51,877 bases of DNA from Candidatus Taylorbacteria bacterium RIFCSPLOWO2_12_FULL_43_20 (GTDB taxonomy: Bacteria > Patescibacteriota > Minisyncoccia > Phycocordibacterales > HO2-43-120). The DNA lies in contig MHSK01000024.1 in assembly GCA_001821295.1 (NCBI GenBank), positions 1 to 51,877 on the forward strand, written 5' to 3'. This document shows, in pieces, positions 7,552 to 16,274 of the stretch (its first letter is position 1; each line of letters starts with the position of its first letter). A program made the position numbers and the translations under genes. The notes under the pieces were generated by a model. It worked only from the letters and a program-made list of their open reading frames with translations. It made no database searches and was not told where the DNA came from.

Positions 7552-8557
7552 TCTTCTTCTAATCACTCAAAAGATTCACAGTAAGGATGATGATCTTGCG
7601 TTTGTTATTCTGTGGATTGATGAGTTTGTAAAACAAGGCTTCAACGTAACAGTGATTTGCCTGGAGAAAGGAGATTTTAGCGATTCGTTCCCGGTATACT
7701 CTCTGGGGAAGGAAAGAGGCAATGGAAGAATTCTTAGGGCATTAATCTTTTTGAAGCATATATTCACTCTTAGATATGACAAAGTGTTCATTCATATGAA
7801 TCCAGAATACTTCACTCTGGGAGGCTGGTATTGGAAACTCCGGAATATACCGAGTTATCTTTGGTATACTCACTACAAAAATCATATCCATCTGAAAATC
7901 GCTTTTTTGATGGCCAGACGAATTTTCGCCGCCACTGATCAAAGTCTGCCTCAGTACAAGACCAGCCAAAAAAGAATTATAACAGGGCACGGAATAGATA
8001 TATCGTTCTGGAGAAATGCCGCAACCGAAGTTGGTCCGTCTCGCGACGAGTTCCAGTTATTGGTGGTAAGCAGAGTATGCAGGTCAAAAAGAATAGATAT
8101 TTGCTTAAAAGCGCTTTTGTGTCTTGATACTCGTTATCGGTTAACTGTATACGGCAGACCGGTGGAAAAAGATTATTACGAGGAACTTATTGATTTTGTA
8201 AAGAAAGAAGGACTCCAACACAGGGTTAGATTCGCCGGACCGGTGCCAATGTCCGAGTTGAAAAACATCTATGGAAATTATGGTCTTTTTTTAAACATGG
8301 CTTATGAAACCATAGATAAAACTATGCTTGAGGCGATGATCTTCGGCCTTTATCCCGTCACCACTAAAGCAAATTCTATAGCCATAGGGCTTCCAATATA
8401 TCCGGAAGATGATAAACCGGAAACACTCGCCGAATTTATAAGACAAAAAAAATGGAAGAGTCTCAGCAAAGATTCACTATGTTCAATAGTTGAGGAGAAA
8501 CACAGTCTAAGCGCTTTGATAAGTAAAATGCGAGAATATATCATTACGGGAAAATAA
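7532..8557 (+). CDS. GT4 family glycosyltransferase
   Basis: A 341-residue GT-B enzyme. Residues after 150 carry the domain-2 signatures LLVVSRVCRSKRIDICLKAL, RLTVYGRP, VRFAGPVPMSELKNIYG, and an E-x7-E pattern in AYETIDKTMLEAMIFG that usually marks the catalytic and nucleotide-binding glutamates. The N-terminal acceptor domain is divergent. The start at 7532 lies inside the 3' end of the dehydrogenase gene and the stop overlaps the next ATG by one base (TAATG), so it sits in the middle of a tight operon. Donor sugar unknown. Confidence 0.87.
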   Translation: MAKIKNNLLLITQKIHSKDDDLAFVILWIDEFVKQGFNVTVICLEKGDFSDSFPVYSLGKERGNGRILRALIFLKHIFTLRYDKVFIHMNPEYFTLGGWYWKLRNIPSYLWYTHYKNHIHLKIAFLMARRIFAATDQSLPQYKTSQKRIITGHGIDISFWRNAATEVGPSRDEFQLLVVSRVCRSKRIDICLKALLCLDTRYRLTVYGRPVEKDYYEELIDFVKKEGLQHRVRFAGPVPMSELKNIYGNYGLFLNMAYETIDKTMLEAMIFGLYPVTTKANSIAIGLPIYPEDDKPETLAEFIRQKKWKSLSKDSLCSIVEEKHSLSALISKMREYIITGK

Positions 8558-9630
8558 TGAAAAAACCTGTCAAAACAAAAATACTTTTAGTGTGTGGCGC
8601 GAGACCGAATTTTATGAAAATATCTCCTCTTTACCACATCCTGAAAAAAGAGAAGGTGGACGTAATGCTCGTAAATACCGGCCAGCATTATGACGCCAAT
8701 ATGTCTCGGAGTTTTCTTGATGAATTCGGTTTAAAGGAAGATTATAGTTTAAAACCGAGCCGTAAAACGCCTATAAGTCAAATGACCGACATCATGAAGG
8801 GGCTTGAATCGGTGTATAAAAAAGAAAACCCCGATCTTGTAGTGGTTGTGGGAGACATAAATTCGACGCTTTACGCGGCGCTTGTGGCAAAAAAGCTGTT
8901 AATACCGATAGCGCACGTTGAGGCGGGTTTGCGGTCGTTCAATAAAAAAATGCCAGAAGAAACAAATAGAATAATCACTGACCGGTTGTCTGATTTGCTG
9001 TTTGTCACGGAAGAAAGTGGCGTAAGAAATCTGATGAAAGAAGGAATACATAAAAATGTCTACAATGTCGGAAATATAATGATTGATACGTTAAAAAAGT
9101 ATCTTCCCCGCGTTAGAACCAGCGACGAGAGGTTTTATTTTGCCACTTTGCATAGGGCTGAAAACATTGACGATAAAAAAATTTTCGGAGAAATTCTTAA
9201 CGCGCTTGAAATCATCGCAAAAGACAGGAAAATCTATATGCCTCTACATCCGCGAGCGCTAAAGATGGCGCGTAGGTTCGGATATATGAAAAAACTGCGT
9301 AAAATTTGCCATCTCCTTCCGCCGCTCTCGTACAGCGAGACTATTTATTATGAAAAAAACGCTGTTTTAATTTTAACTGACTCCGGGGGTATTCAAGAGG
9401 AATCAACTTATCTGGGTGTGCAATGCATTACTCTTCGAGCTGAAACGGAACGACCTATCACTGTAAGCCGAGGTACAAATATGATTGGCGGAGTCACAAA
9501 GCGATCAATTTTACATGCTTACGCGCGCTTCAAGAAACGTAAGACGCAAAAAAAAAGACCCCCCATTCCATTTTGGGATGGAAAAACGTCTGGAAGGATT
9601 GCGCGTGTGTTAAAAAAAGCGCGACTCTAA
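8557..9630 (+). CDS. wecB: UDP-N-acetylglucosamine 2-epimerase (WecB type)
   Basis: Interconverts UDP-GlcNAc and UDP-ManNAc, or a related 2-acetamido sugar. The 357-residue protein has all the familiar blocks: CGARPNFMK at the N terminus, NTGQHYD, GDINSTLY, HVEAGLRSFNKKMPEETNR, LHRAEN, PLHPRA and TDSGGIQEESTYLGV. These cover the UDP site and the catalytic acid/base positions of the non-hydrolysing family. With the two dehydrogenases, the MocA-type oxidoreductase and DegT it could support a ManNAc-uronate-type sugar (inference). It ends ten bases from the convergent gene at 9641. Confidence 0.92.
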   Translation: MKKPVKTKILLVCGARPNFMKISPLYHILKKEKVDVMLVNTGQHYDANMSRSFLDEFGLKEDYSLKPSRKTPISQMTDIMKGLESVYKKENPDLVVVVGDINSTLYAALVAKKLLIPIAHVEAGLRSFNKKMPEETNRIITDRLSDLLFVTEESGVRNLMKEGIHKNVYNVGNIMIDTLKKYLPRVRTSDERFYFATLHRAENIDDKKIFGEILNALEIIAKDRKIYMPLHPRALKMARRFGYMKKLRKICHLLPPLSYSETIYYEKNAVLILTDSGGIQEESTYLGVQCITLRAETERPITVSRGTNMIGGVTKRSILHAYARFKKRKTQKKRPPIPFWDGKTSGRIARVLKKARL

Positions 9631-9640
9631 TAAGTGCGCT
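9611..9640 (-). terminator. Intrinsic terminator for the reverse-strand gene
   Basis: On the minus strand AGCGC, a 13-base loop and GCGCT are followed directly by a run of seven T residues. It lies immediately after the stop of the 9641-10183 gene and inside the end of wecB. Read on the plus strand the same stem is followed only by CTAAATTTT, so it works mainly for the reverse gene. Confidence 0.45.
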
Positions 9641-10183
9641 CTAAATTTTACCTTGGAAAAGCCAAACAAGTCGGCAGACGAGCTCTCGGGGGTAATTTAA
9701 CCATGGACTCCTCATCCATTTTTGGACGCATCTTTTGTCGTATACGACTTGTGATACATCTGCCATGAGTACGTCGACTCCTATTTTCTTGAGAACTTTG
9801 CCCGCTCTCCAAATATGGGGTTGATAACTGACCAATATTGGATGTTTCCATCCTTGTGCTTCAAGAACCGCTTTCTGCATTTGTGCCACATCCACGGTGT
9901 TCAGATATTTTACATACTCTTTTTGCGTGGGTATGTAGCCATATAGTGGCAGACCATGTAGGCATGGAACTATTTCTCCTTGCGCTATTATCGGTAGCCT
10001 AGTTTCAGTATGAAGTTGTCTGACCACTAAGGCCAAAAAACGGTTGATTTCCCCGGGTGAACCATCTGTCGCGTTGCCGCCAGCGTGCACGAGTATGGCA
10101 TCGGCCCTGCCATCGTTAGGCATAAATGTTCCTTTTGCTCGCCAGACGACGAAGCATTCAATGAAAGTTTTTAAAAAACTCAT
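9641..10183 (-). CDS. DUF218-like (YdcF/ElyC/SanA-type) protein
   Basis: A 180-residue protein with an ADAILVHAGGN block near residue 28, then LPIIAQGEI, and near residue 120 the stretch ILVSYQPHIWRAGKVLKKIG followed by VDVLMADV. This order (DAI-hydrophobic-GG, then a second strand, then a strand with His-x2-Arg-Ala) recalls the DUF218 family, often implicated in envelope or lipid-carrier metabolism; the match is partial. It is the only large gene on the minus strand within the glycan series and has its own strong promoter and terminator, so it is an independent unit rather than part of the operon. A shorter start at 10123 is possible. Confidence 0.68.
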   Translation of the reverse strand: MSFLKTFIECFVVWRAKGTFMPNDGRADAILVHAGGNATDGSPGEINRFLALVVRQLHTETRLPIIAQGEIVPCLHGLPLYGYIPTQKEYVKYLNTVDVAQMQKAVLEAQGWKHPILVSYQPHIWRAGKVLKKIGVDVLMADVSQVVYDKRCVQKWMRSPWLNYPRELVCRLVWLFQGKI

Positions 10184-10233
10184 TCAAACACCCTTCTTTT
10201 TTTCTGTTTTGTTTATGTTTTCAAACTAAATAA

Positions 10234-10261
10234 AGTATAAAACATATTTACAAAATGTCAA
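10234..10261 (-). promoter_or_regulatory. Strong sigma70-type promoter for the DUF218-like gene
   Basis: On the minus strand a perfect TTGACA -35 (plus-strand 10256-10261), a 16-base spacer and TATACT -10 (10234-10239) point leftward. The predicted start near 10227 leaves a leader of about 44 bases to the ATG at 10183. Confidence 0.65.
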
Positions 10262-10263
10262 AG

Positions 10264-10319
10264 GGGCGTAACCGTGCTCACGCCCTGATGAGGGTTGTTA
10301 TTCCCGCTGAGACGGGAAT
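10264..10319. repeat. Two REP-like intergenic hairpins
   Basis: GGGCGT/ACGCCC (10264-10269 with 10280-10285) is followed by ATTCCCG-6-CGGGAAT (10300-10319) and then CCAG. The second has the form of the widespread ATTCCC…GGGAAT repeats (for example dRS3 of Neisseria). No T-run follows either. Confidence 0.5.
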
Positions 10320-10337
10320 CCAGGCCATATTTATACG

Positions 10338-10355
10338 CCAACCCCTCCCTTTGGA
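10338..10355. repeat. CCAAnCCCTCCCTTTGGA short repeat, copy 1
   Basis: A short imperfect palindrome whose 3' 13 bases, CCCTCCCTTTGGA, recur exactly before the MocA-family gene (19469-19486). Its function is unknown. Confidence 0.4.
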
Positions 10356-10421
10356 AATGCCGTTGTTCCGATGCTCAGCTTTTCGTATACTTTTGATTAA
10401 TCATTTGCTAGTCTAGTTTGT

Positions 10422-10868
10422 ATGGCGCATAAATACCCTGTTCGTAAATTTTTTGCCAGTAACTATTCTATTCTCCATGGCCAGGTGATCAAACACAAGC
10501 GCGTTGCAAAGTATGTAATTTCCGGCACTATTGCGGCGGCGGCGAATATCGCCTTGCTTTTTTTGCTGACAGATATAATGAGATTTTGGTATCTTTCGTC
10601 CGCCGTTATCAGTTTTATGTTCGGAGTGATCGTAAGTTTTGTTCTGCAAAAATATTGGACATTTGAAGATAATCGCGCGAGCAGAATAAAAAGTCAGTTT
10701 GCCGTTTATGTCGCAATAGCAATAGGCGGAGCGATAATCAACACGGCCCTTGTTTATTCTTTTGTAGAAATCGCGGGGTTATGGTATCTTTTAGCTCAAA
10801 TTTTTTCCGGAGTGGTCATAGCAGTTGTTAATTTTTTTTGTTATTGTTACCTTGTCTTCAATAAATAA
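10422..10868 (+). CDS. GtrA family membrane protein
   Basis: A 148-residue protein with four predicted membrane helices (about residues 29-50, 57-76, 92-113, 120-142). The pattern RVAKYVISGTIAAAANIALL and FGVIVSFVLQKYWTFED is diagnostic of GtrA, with the YWTF motif between helices 2 and 3. GtrA proteins are thought to move polyprenyl-phosphate-linked sugars across the membrane. The next gene, three bases away, encodes the matching polyprenyl-phosphate glycosyltransferase (GtrB-like), a standard pair for adding a side-branch sugar to a glycan. Confidence 0.88.
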   Translation: MAHKYPVRKFFASNYSILHGQVIKHKRVAKYVISGTIAAAANIALLFLLTDIMRFWYLSSAVISFMFGVIVSFVLQKYWTFEDNRASRIKSQFAVYVAIAIGGAIINTALVYSFVEIAGLWYLLAQIFSGVVIAVVNFFCYCYLVFNK

Positions 10869-10870
10869 AT

Positions 10871-11803
10871 ATGAGACCAGACATATCAGTTGTGATACCG
10901 CTTTTGAATGAAGAAAAAACCCTTCCGGCTCTTTGTGACCGCCTGGTTGGCGTGTTAAAAAATCTAAACAGACATGAAGTCATATTTGTGGATGACGGAA
11001 GTACTGATAAAACGACGGGGATTATTGAGGAAATCATTCAAAAAAATCTTTTACAGACAAAGCTAATAACTTTTTCTCGCAATTTCGGCCATCAATCCGC
11101 GGTCTCAGCGGGATTAGAGCATTCCTCGGGAGAAGTTGTGGTGATAATGGACGGTGATTTACAAGACCCTCCGGAGATTATTCCCAGTCTCATTCAAAAA
11201 TGGAAAGAAGGATACAATATAGTCTACGCGATTAGAACAAAGCGGAAAGAAAATATGATCAAGAGACTTCTGTATTCAGGTTTTTACAGAGTTCTTCAAA
11301 AAATGGCTGATGTGGACATACCGCTTGATGCGGGCGATTTTTCATTGATGGACAGAAGTGTCGTAGACGCTATTGTCCGGCTGCCTGAAAAAAACCGTTT
11401 TATTAGGGGATTGCGCTCATGGACCGGCTTTTCTTCAATTGGTGTCGTTTATGAAAGGGATGAGAGAGTCGCGGGAAAAACAAAGTATACATTACGCAAG
11501 CTCTTTCATCTCGCTTTTGACGGTATAACGGGTTTTTCAACATTTCCTTTAAAGCTCTCGGAATATATTGGATTTTCGATGACAATATTAAGTTTTTTCT
11601 CCGGGATATCCATCATCATTCTTTGGTTGACTGTCGGAATCGCGGTTCCCGGCTGGACATCGCTAGTGCTCGTTTTATTTTTTCTTGGCGGAATACAGCT
11701 TTTCGTTCTCGGAGTGATGGGCGAGTATGTAGGCAGAATTTATATAGAGGTTCAGAATCGTCCAGTTTACATTATTAAAAAGAAAATTGGTTTTAAAGAA
11801 TAA
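10871..11803 (+). CDS. Polyprenyl-phosphate glycosyltransferase, GT2 (GtrB/DPM1-like)
   Basis: Transfers a sugar from a nucleotide donor to polyprenyl phosphate at the inner face of the membrane. The 310-residue protein opens with ISVVIPLLNEEKTLPAL, has FVDDGSTDKT (donor site), FSRNFGHQSAVSAGLEH, and MDGDLQDPPE with the metal-binding D-x-D, followed by the R-x-E-R-x2-G-K-T-K-Y amphipathic region. Two C-terminal transmembrane helices lie at about 231-257 and 263-288. It directly follows GtrA, and the next methyltransferase starts five bases after its stop. Confidence 0.92.
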   Translation: MRPDISVVIPLLNEEKTLPALCDRLVGVLKNLNRHEVIFVDDGSTDKTTGIIEEIIQKNLLQTKLITFSRNFGHQSAVSAGLEHSSGEVVVIMDGDLQDPPEIIPSLIQKWKEGYNIVYAIRTKRKENMIKRLLYSGFYRVLQKMADVDIPLDAGDFSLMDRSVVDAIVRLPEKNRFIRGLRSWTGFSSIGVVYERDERVAGKTKYTLRKLFHLAFDGITGFSTFPLKLSEYIGFSMTILSFFSGISIIILWLTVGIAVPGWTSLVLVLFFLGGIQLFVLGVMGEYVGRIYIEVQNRPVYIIKKKIGFKE

Positions 11804-11807
11804 TCTC

Positions 11808-12551
11808 ATGGATTCCACTTTATACGACATCCATAGGAATTGGCATGATACTCATTGGTGGTTTCAAGGACGCAAGAAAATTGTCGGCTTTCTTTTAGCC
11901 AGAGCTTGGAGAAAGCGTAAAAAATTAAAAAGTATAATTGATATAGGCAGTGGAGGCGGGTCTATGATTGCCATGTTGAAAAAACACGCAAGTGAAGTGG
12001 ATATACTGGAACCCAACAATCGGTTGGCCTATCTTATCAAAAAAAGCGGGGATTCAAACAATGTCTACGATGTCCCGTTGGAGCTGTTTCGGGGTACGCG
12101 TGAATATTCTGCCGCGTCATTGTTTGACGTCCTTGAGCATATTCAAGATGATATGAAAGCGCTCAATAAAATCCACTCCATGCTGGAGACCGGCGGTTTT
12201 ATCGCTATCACAGTGCCGGCATACGACTTTCTGTGGAGTTCTCATGATGTAAAAGCGGGACATTTTCGCAGGTATACAAGATCAGAGATTGTAAAAAAAC
12301 TTGAGGCATGCGGGTTTAGCGTAAAGAGAGCGACCTATTTCAACACTATTCTCTTTCCTGTCGTATGGGCGGTTCGCGTCTTCCGCAAAAAGGATGCTAA
12401 ATTTAGCGGCAGCAAGAGCGATTTTAGCTTCGGCGCAACCGGAGCTGTTAATTGGTTATTGGGCATGATGTTTTCTTTCGAAAAAATATGCCTTTTTTTC
12501 GGTAATTTTCCTTTCGGTGTTTCCATATTTTGTCTTGCTGAAAAGAAATAA
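11808..12551 (+). CDS. Class I SAM-dependent methyltransferase
   Basis: A 247-residue methyltransferase with SAM-binding motif I at IIDIGSGGGSMIAML, motif II VDILEPN, and motif IV SLFDVLEHIQDD (the DVLEH pattern of the Methyltransf_11/23 group), then LETGGFIAITVPAYDFLWS and HFRRYTRSEI. This last H-x-R-R-Y block is common in methyltransferases of polysaccharide clusters next to GtrB-like transferases. A likely target is a glycan hydroxyl or the lipid-linked sugar. The start at 11808 is preferred over the upstream in-frame ATG at 11787, which lies inside the GT2 gene. Confidence 0.88.
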   Translation: MDSTLYDIHRNWHDTHWWFQGRKKIVGFLLARAWRKRKKLKSIIDIGSGGGSMIAMLKKHASEVDILEPNNRLAYLIKKSGDSNNVYDVPLELFRGTREYSAASLFDVLEHIQDDMKALNKIHSMLETGGFIAITVPAYDFLWSSHDVKAGHFRRYTRSEIVKKLEACGFSVKRATYFNTILFPVVWAVRVFRKKDAKFSGSKSDFSFGATGAVNWLLGMMFSFEKICLFFGNFPFGVSIFCLAEKK

Positions 12552-12561
12552 CAAATTGTAT

Positions 12562-12601
12562 GAGCCTGTTCGTTAATTTCGGTTAGATTATGAACAGGCT
12601 C
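12562..12601. mobile_element. Short palindromic element B of the GAGCC family
   Basis: GAGCCTGTTC (12562-12571) and its exact complement (12592-12601) enclose 20 bases. The right end, read on the minus strand, is GAGCCTGTTCATAATCTAAC, nearly the same as both ends of element C and related to element A. It looks like a deleted or solo-ended copy. The flanks are TAT and TAA, not an exact duplication. It may also act as a weak transcript hairpin between the two genes, but no T-run follows. Confidence 0.62.
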
Positions 12602-12620
12602 TAAGACATCTCGCCATAAT
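12591..12620 (+). promoter_or_regulatory. Weak promoter partly inside element B
   Basis: TGAACA (12591-12596) in the right arm of element B, an 18-base spacer and CATAAT (12615-12620) predict a start near 12627, three bases before the ATG at 12630. If used, the repeat supplies the -35 box. Confidence 0.3.
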
Positions 12621-12629
12621 AGTAAAAAA

Positions 12630-14393
12630 ATGGATACGAAAATTTTAAATCCAAAGAAAGAAACATATAACCGACGGAAAAGGCGTATGTTTTTGGCGGC
12701 GCTCATTTTTGCCGTGCTGGTCGGTGTTTTTACCGCTGCCCCTTCTTTCGTTTTTTTGAAGCAAGTAGGCAGTGATTACAAGGAAGTTTGGCCGGCTTTT
12801 GATGGAGACTCTTTGTATTATTTTGCCAGAATCGGTGAAATTTTGGATGGACAAAAAAGTATTAATCATCCGTATTTCGCTGAACACAAAGAAGAGCCGT
12901 ATCCTCAGGCGTCAGCCGGAGAATATTTCGTCGCTTATGTTTCAAAACTTTTAAATACCATACCGCCCATCGCCCAAATATGGTTTGATCTTTTCGGGTC
13001 AATGTTGATTTTTTTGCTTCTGTTTTATTTCTTTAGGATATTCAATCCTTATCATCCTATCTTGGCTGTAGTTTTACCCTTCCTTTTCGTTACAGTCATC
13101 ACTGGCGGGTTTTTCAAGCCGATTCATTCGCAAATATCGTTCCCGCTTTTAATTTTGTTTCTTATTTTGTGGGCGCATGCTGTACTTCATCGCAAAAGAG
13201 GCGCGGCAAAAATCATCTGTGCCGGAATTATTCTCGGTTTTTTGTTTCTTACATATTTTTATCACTGGTCCTTTGTCGTCGTAATATTGGGTGTCTATGC
13301 CATTTTGGAAATTTTTAGAAGAAATTACCGAGAGGTTTTTCGCTCTGGCTGGATACTGCTTATCGGTATCATTGTTGGTTTGCCTTATTTTTATTCGGTT
13401 TGGGCGGGCCTGTCCGCGCCTAATCACGCCGAGACAATGGTCAGGGTTGGGGTTTATTTTTCACACTTGCCTGAAACTTTGCCTAGACTCGCTGTGGCTA
13501 TTGTCTGGCTAGCTTCTTTTGTCAGTGTCAGTTGGAGATATCGACTACTCGGAGCAAAAGATAACCAAATACTGCTTACGTTTCTCATCGCCAATATAAT
13601 ATATCCCAACCATCAGATTATAAGCGGTATGATCATTCAAAACGCTAATCATTGGTCATGGATGCCCGTTTTCATTTATCTACTAACAGGAAGCTACCTT
13701 ATCGGTAAAATTTTGGCGTCAAATGAAAGGAAATCCGGTAAAATCTTGATAACGTCAATCGTTTGTATGCTTATGATCATTCCTTCCGCTCGTTTGTCAT
13801 CATTTCATTTCTCTTGGAAAAGACACCTAAGCGGTTCACAAGATTATTATTTGAACATTCAAAGATACGGGGGACTTTTTTCTTGGATTAATAACAACAC
13901 AAAAAAAGGTTCGGTTTTTTTGTCAGATTTTGACTTAATGGGTTTTATTCCTGCATATACGCACGCGAACGTTTATTATCATACGTATGCTTTCAATCTG
14001 CCCGGAAGCGATTTGGAAATCGTGGAGCGCGCGTTAATTAGCCGTATCTTTGAACCAGAATTTTATGATGATCCGCATTTTGGCATGACTGTGGATAACA
14101 GAATACTTTGGACTCAGCCGGCCCAGACCGAGAGAAACACCCACAAAATATATGATATTCTCGGCTTAGAATACGAGAAGAAGTATGACTTGAGGACTGA
14201 GGTAGCTTATGTGAATTCTGTATTGACTGGCCTTGGTTCTGACAGATATAGCATTAATTTGTTGGGCAAATACAGGTTGGATTATATTGTTTGGGACAAA
14301 AAAACCAAACAGAACTGGAATCTTGATGTTTATCCCGAGCTGGAACTGGTCTTTGAGGAAGACGGCATAGCGGCGTATAAATTAAAAAAATAA
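12630..14393 (+). CDS. GT-C-like multi-pass membrane glycosyltransferase
   Basis: A 587-residue integral membrane protein with a helix at 20-45 and a dense run of about ten helices between residues 115 and 390, then a soluble C-terminal domain of about 170 residues. The first extracytoplasmic loop contains FDGDSLYYFARIGEILDG, then HPYFAE and YPQASAGEYF, recalling the acidic first loop of GT-C enzymes such as STT3 or PMT. Such enzymes use lipid-phosphate-linked sugars at the outer face. A role as glycan polymerase, ligase or branching transferase is possible; which one cannot be told. It follows element B and abuts asnB. Confidence 0.72.
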   Translation: MDTKILNPKKETYNRRKRRMFLAALIFAVLVGVFTAAPSFVFLKQVGSDYKEVWPAFDGDSLYYFARIGEILDGQKSINHPYFAEHKEEPYPQASAGEYFVAYVSKLLNTIPPIAQIWFDLFGSMLIFLLLFYFFRIFNPYHPILAVVLPFLFVTVITGGFFKPIHSQISFPLLILFLILWAHAVLHRKRGAAKIICAGIILGFLFLTYFYHWSFVVVILGVYAILEIFRRNYREVFRSGWILLIGIIVGLPYFYSVWAGLSAPNHAETMVRVGVYFSHLPETLPRLAVAIVWLASFVSVSWRYRLLGAKDNQILLTFLIANIIYPNHQIISGMIIQNANHWSWMPVFIYLLTGSYLIGKILASNERKSGKILITSIVCMLMIIPSARLSSFHFSWKRHLSGSQDYYLNIQRYGGLFSWINNNTKKGSVFLSDFDLMGFIPAYTHANVYYHTYAFNLPGSDLEIVERALISRIFEPEFYDDPHFGMTVDNRILWTQPAQTERNTHKIYDILGLEYEKKYDLRTEVAYVNSVLTGLGSDRYSINLLGKYRLDYIVWDKKTKQNWNLDVYPELELVFEEDGIAAYKLKK

Positions 14394-14394
14394 A

Positions 14395-16248
14395 ATGTGC
14401 GGGATTAACGGTTTCAATTTTAGAGACGAGCTTCTCATACAAAAAATGAATGAGGAAACGAGCCATCGTGGGCCGGATGACGGTGGCTTCGCTTTTTCAA
14501 ATGAGTGGTCTTTAGGACATAACCGCCTATCTATAATAGATCTTTCAGAGGCAGGACATCAGCCTATGGAATCGCGAGAGGGTGACTTAGCCATTGTTTT
14601 CAACGGAGAGATATATAATTTCATTGAAATAAGACGGGAGCTTGAGGAGGAGTTTCGTTTTGTGTCAAAGACTGATACGGAAGTTCTGCTCTATGCTTAC
14701 AGGAAATGGGGAAGTCAGTGTCTCGGCAAACTGAACGGGATGTTTGCTTTTGCTATTTTAGACCGCAAGCGGGAAGAAGTTTTTATAGCCAGAGATCGGA
14801 TAGGTATAAAACCTCTTTATTATTATTGGAAAAATGGAAAATTTATTTTCTCTTCCGAGATTAAAGCTATCCTAGCACACGATATTCCAAGAGAACTTGA
14901 TTATAAAGCCCTCAATATAAATTGCCGGATGCTCTATGTTCCGGCCCCCTATACCGTATTTAAGGATATTTATAAACTTGAACCGGGTTACTGCGGAACA
15001 GTCAGAAAAGGAGAATTCATAAAAACTCAGTATTGGAAATATCCCGACGTTTCGCTTTTAGAAAATAAAGACGAAATAATTAAAGAAACAAGGAGGATTA
15101 TCAAAGATTCTGTTCGGCTTGAGCTTGTGTCTGATAGGCCGGTTGGAATATTTTTATCAGGTGGAATCGACTCGACGATTATTGCCGGAGTCGCCTCAGA
15201 ATATTCTAGGCAGATTCAAACGTTTTCTGCGGGTTTTGAAAAAACGGAAGAGGAAGAGAAATACAATAATGATATGAAAGTAGCGAGAGAGACCTCAAAA
15301 TATTTTGGTACGAAACACCACGAGTTTATTTTCAGCGCTAAGGATGTGATAGACGCAATACCGGAGTCTATATATCACATGGATGAGCCGATTTCCAATC
15401 ATGTCCAGGCGGTAAATATGCTCCTGGCCCGACATGTTTCCAAAGAGGCGACAGTGGTTTTAGGTGGAGATGGAGGGGACGAGCTTTTCGGGGGATATGA
15501 AAGATATTATTATAACTATCTTTTGGATCGTATTGGGAAAGTTCCTTTTGACCTCGGACGGGTTTTAGGAAAATTTCTGAGAAATGAGCTTAATAAGAAA
15601 TTGTCTCTTCAAGATGGCGCCGAAAGATATCTCTCTTTTTTTGCTCAAAAAGAAAATATAATATCGGAGTTTTTTTCTCCAGCTTTAAATCAACCCGATG
15701 CAACGTTTGAAATATTCAATAATTTATATTTCCAAGAAATTATGCCGGACTTTACCAGACAGTTCATGAGGACGGATGTTCTTTCCTGGCTTCCGTCGGA
15801 ATCTCTTGTCAGATCGGATAAGATGTCTATGGCGGCCGGAATTGAACAGAGAGTGCCTCTGCTTGATCACAGATTGGTTGAGCTTGCCGACAGGATACCT
15901 TTCTCCATGAAGCTTGGTGGAAAAGGTCTTAATATTTTATCTCGGGGCAGGCATTATCGCGGGAAAAGAATATTAACGGAAGCCATGCGTGAATATCTGC
16001 CGGACTTTGTGATCGATCAGCCTAAATGGGGATGGTTTTCTCCGGCCGCCAAATGGATTCGTGGGCCGCTTTTGCCGCTTATGAGAGAAGTTCTATCCCC
16101 GGATTATAATAAGGAGACAAAACACATGTTTGATTTTAAAGTTTTGAACAGAATTCTTGATGATCATGTTTCAAAAAAACAGTATGCCCTCAATACTCTT
16201 TGGTCTGTCATGACTTTTCAGATTTGGTATCGGAAATTTATAAAGTAA
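14395..16248 (+). CDS. asnB: Asparagine synthetase (glutamine-hydrolysing)-like amidotransferase
   Basis: A 617-residue class II glutamine amidotransferase. Cys2 of MCGINGF is the glutaminase nucleophile; SHRGPDDGG, NGEIYNF and DTEVLLYAYRKWG complete the Ntn domain. The synthetase half has the PP-loop in FLSGGIDSTIIAG, then GGDGGDELFGGYERYY and the DKMSMAAGIEQRVPLLDH segment. AsnB homologues in polysaccharide loci often amidate sugar carboxyl groups (uronic acids) rather than aspartate, which would fit the dehydrogenases of this locus; the sequence alone does not decide. The start is two bases after the preceding stop. Confidence 0.93.
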   Translation: MCGINGFNFRDELLIQKMNEETSHRGPDDGGFAFSNEWSLGHNRLSIIDLSEAGHQPMESREGDLAIVFNGEIYNFIEIRRELEEEFRFVSKTDTEVLLYAYRKWGSQCLGKLNGMFAFAILDRKREEVFIARDRIGIKPLYYYWKNGKFIFSSEIKAILAHDIPRELDYKALNINCRMLYVPAPYTVFKDIYKLEPGYCGTVRKGEFIKTQYWKYPDVSLLENKDEIIKETRRIIKDSVRLELVSDRPVGIFLSGGIDSTIIAGVASEYSRQIQTFSAGFEKTEEEEKYNNDMKVARETSKYFGTKHHEFIFSAKDVIDAIPESIYHMDEPISNHVQAVNMLLARHVSKEATVVLGGDGGDELFGGYERYYYNYLLDRIGKVPFDLGRVLGKFLRNELNKKLSLQDGAERYLSFFAQKENIISEFFSPALNQPDATFEIFNNLYFQEIMPDFTRQFMRTDVLSWLPSESLVRSDKMSMAAGIEQRVPLLDHRLVELADRIPFSMKLGGKGLNILSRGRHYRGKRILTEAMREYLPDFVIDQPKWGWFSPAAKWIRGPLLPLMREVLSPDYNKETKHMFDFKVLNRILDDHVSKKQYALNTLWSVMTFQIWYRKFIK

Positions 16249-16274
16249 ACGCACGCAATATTTTTTTAACATAA

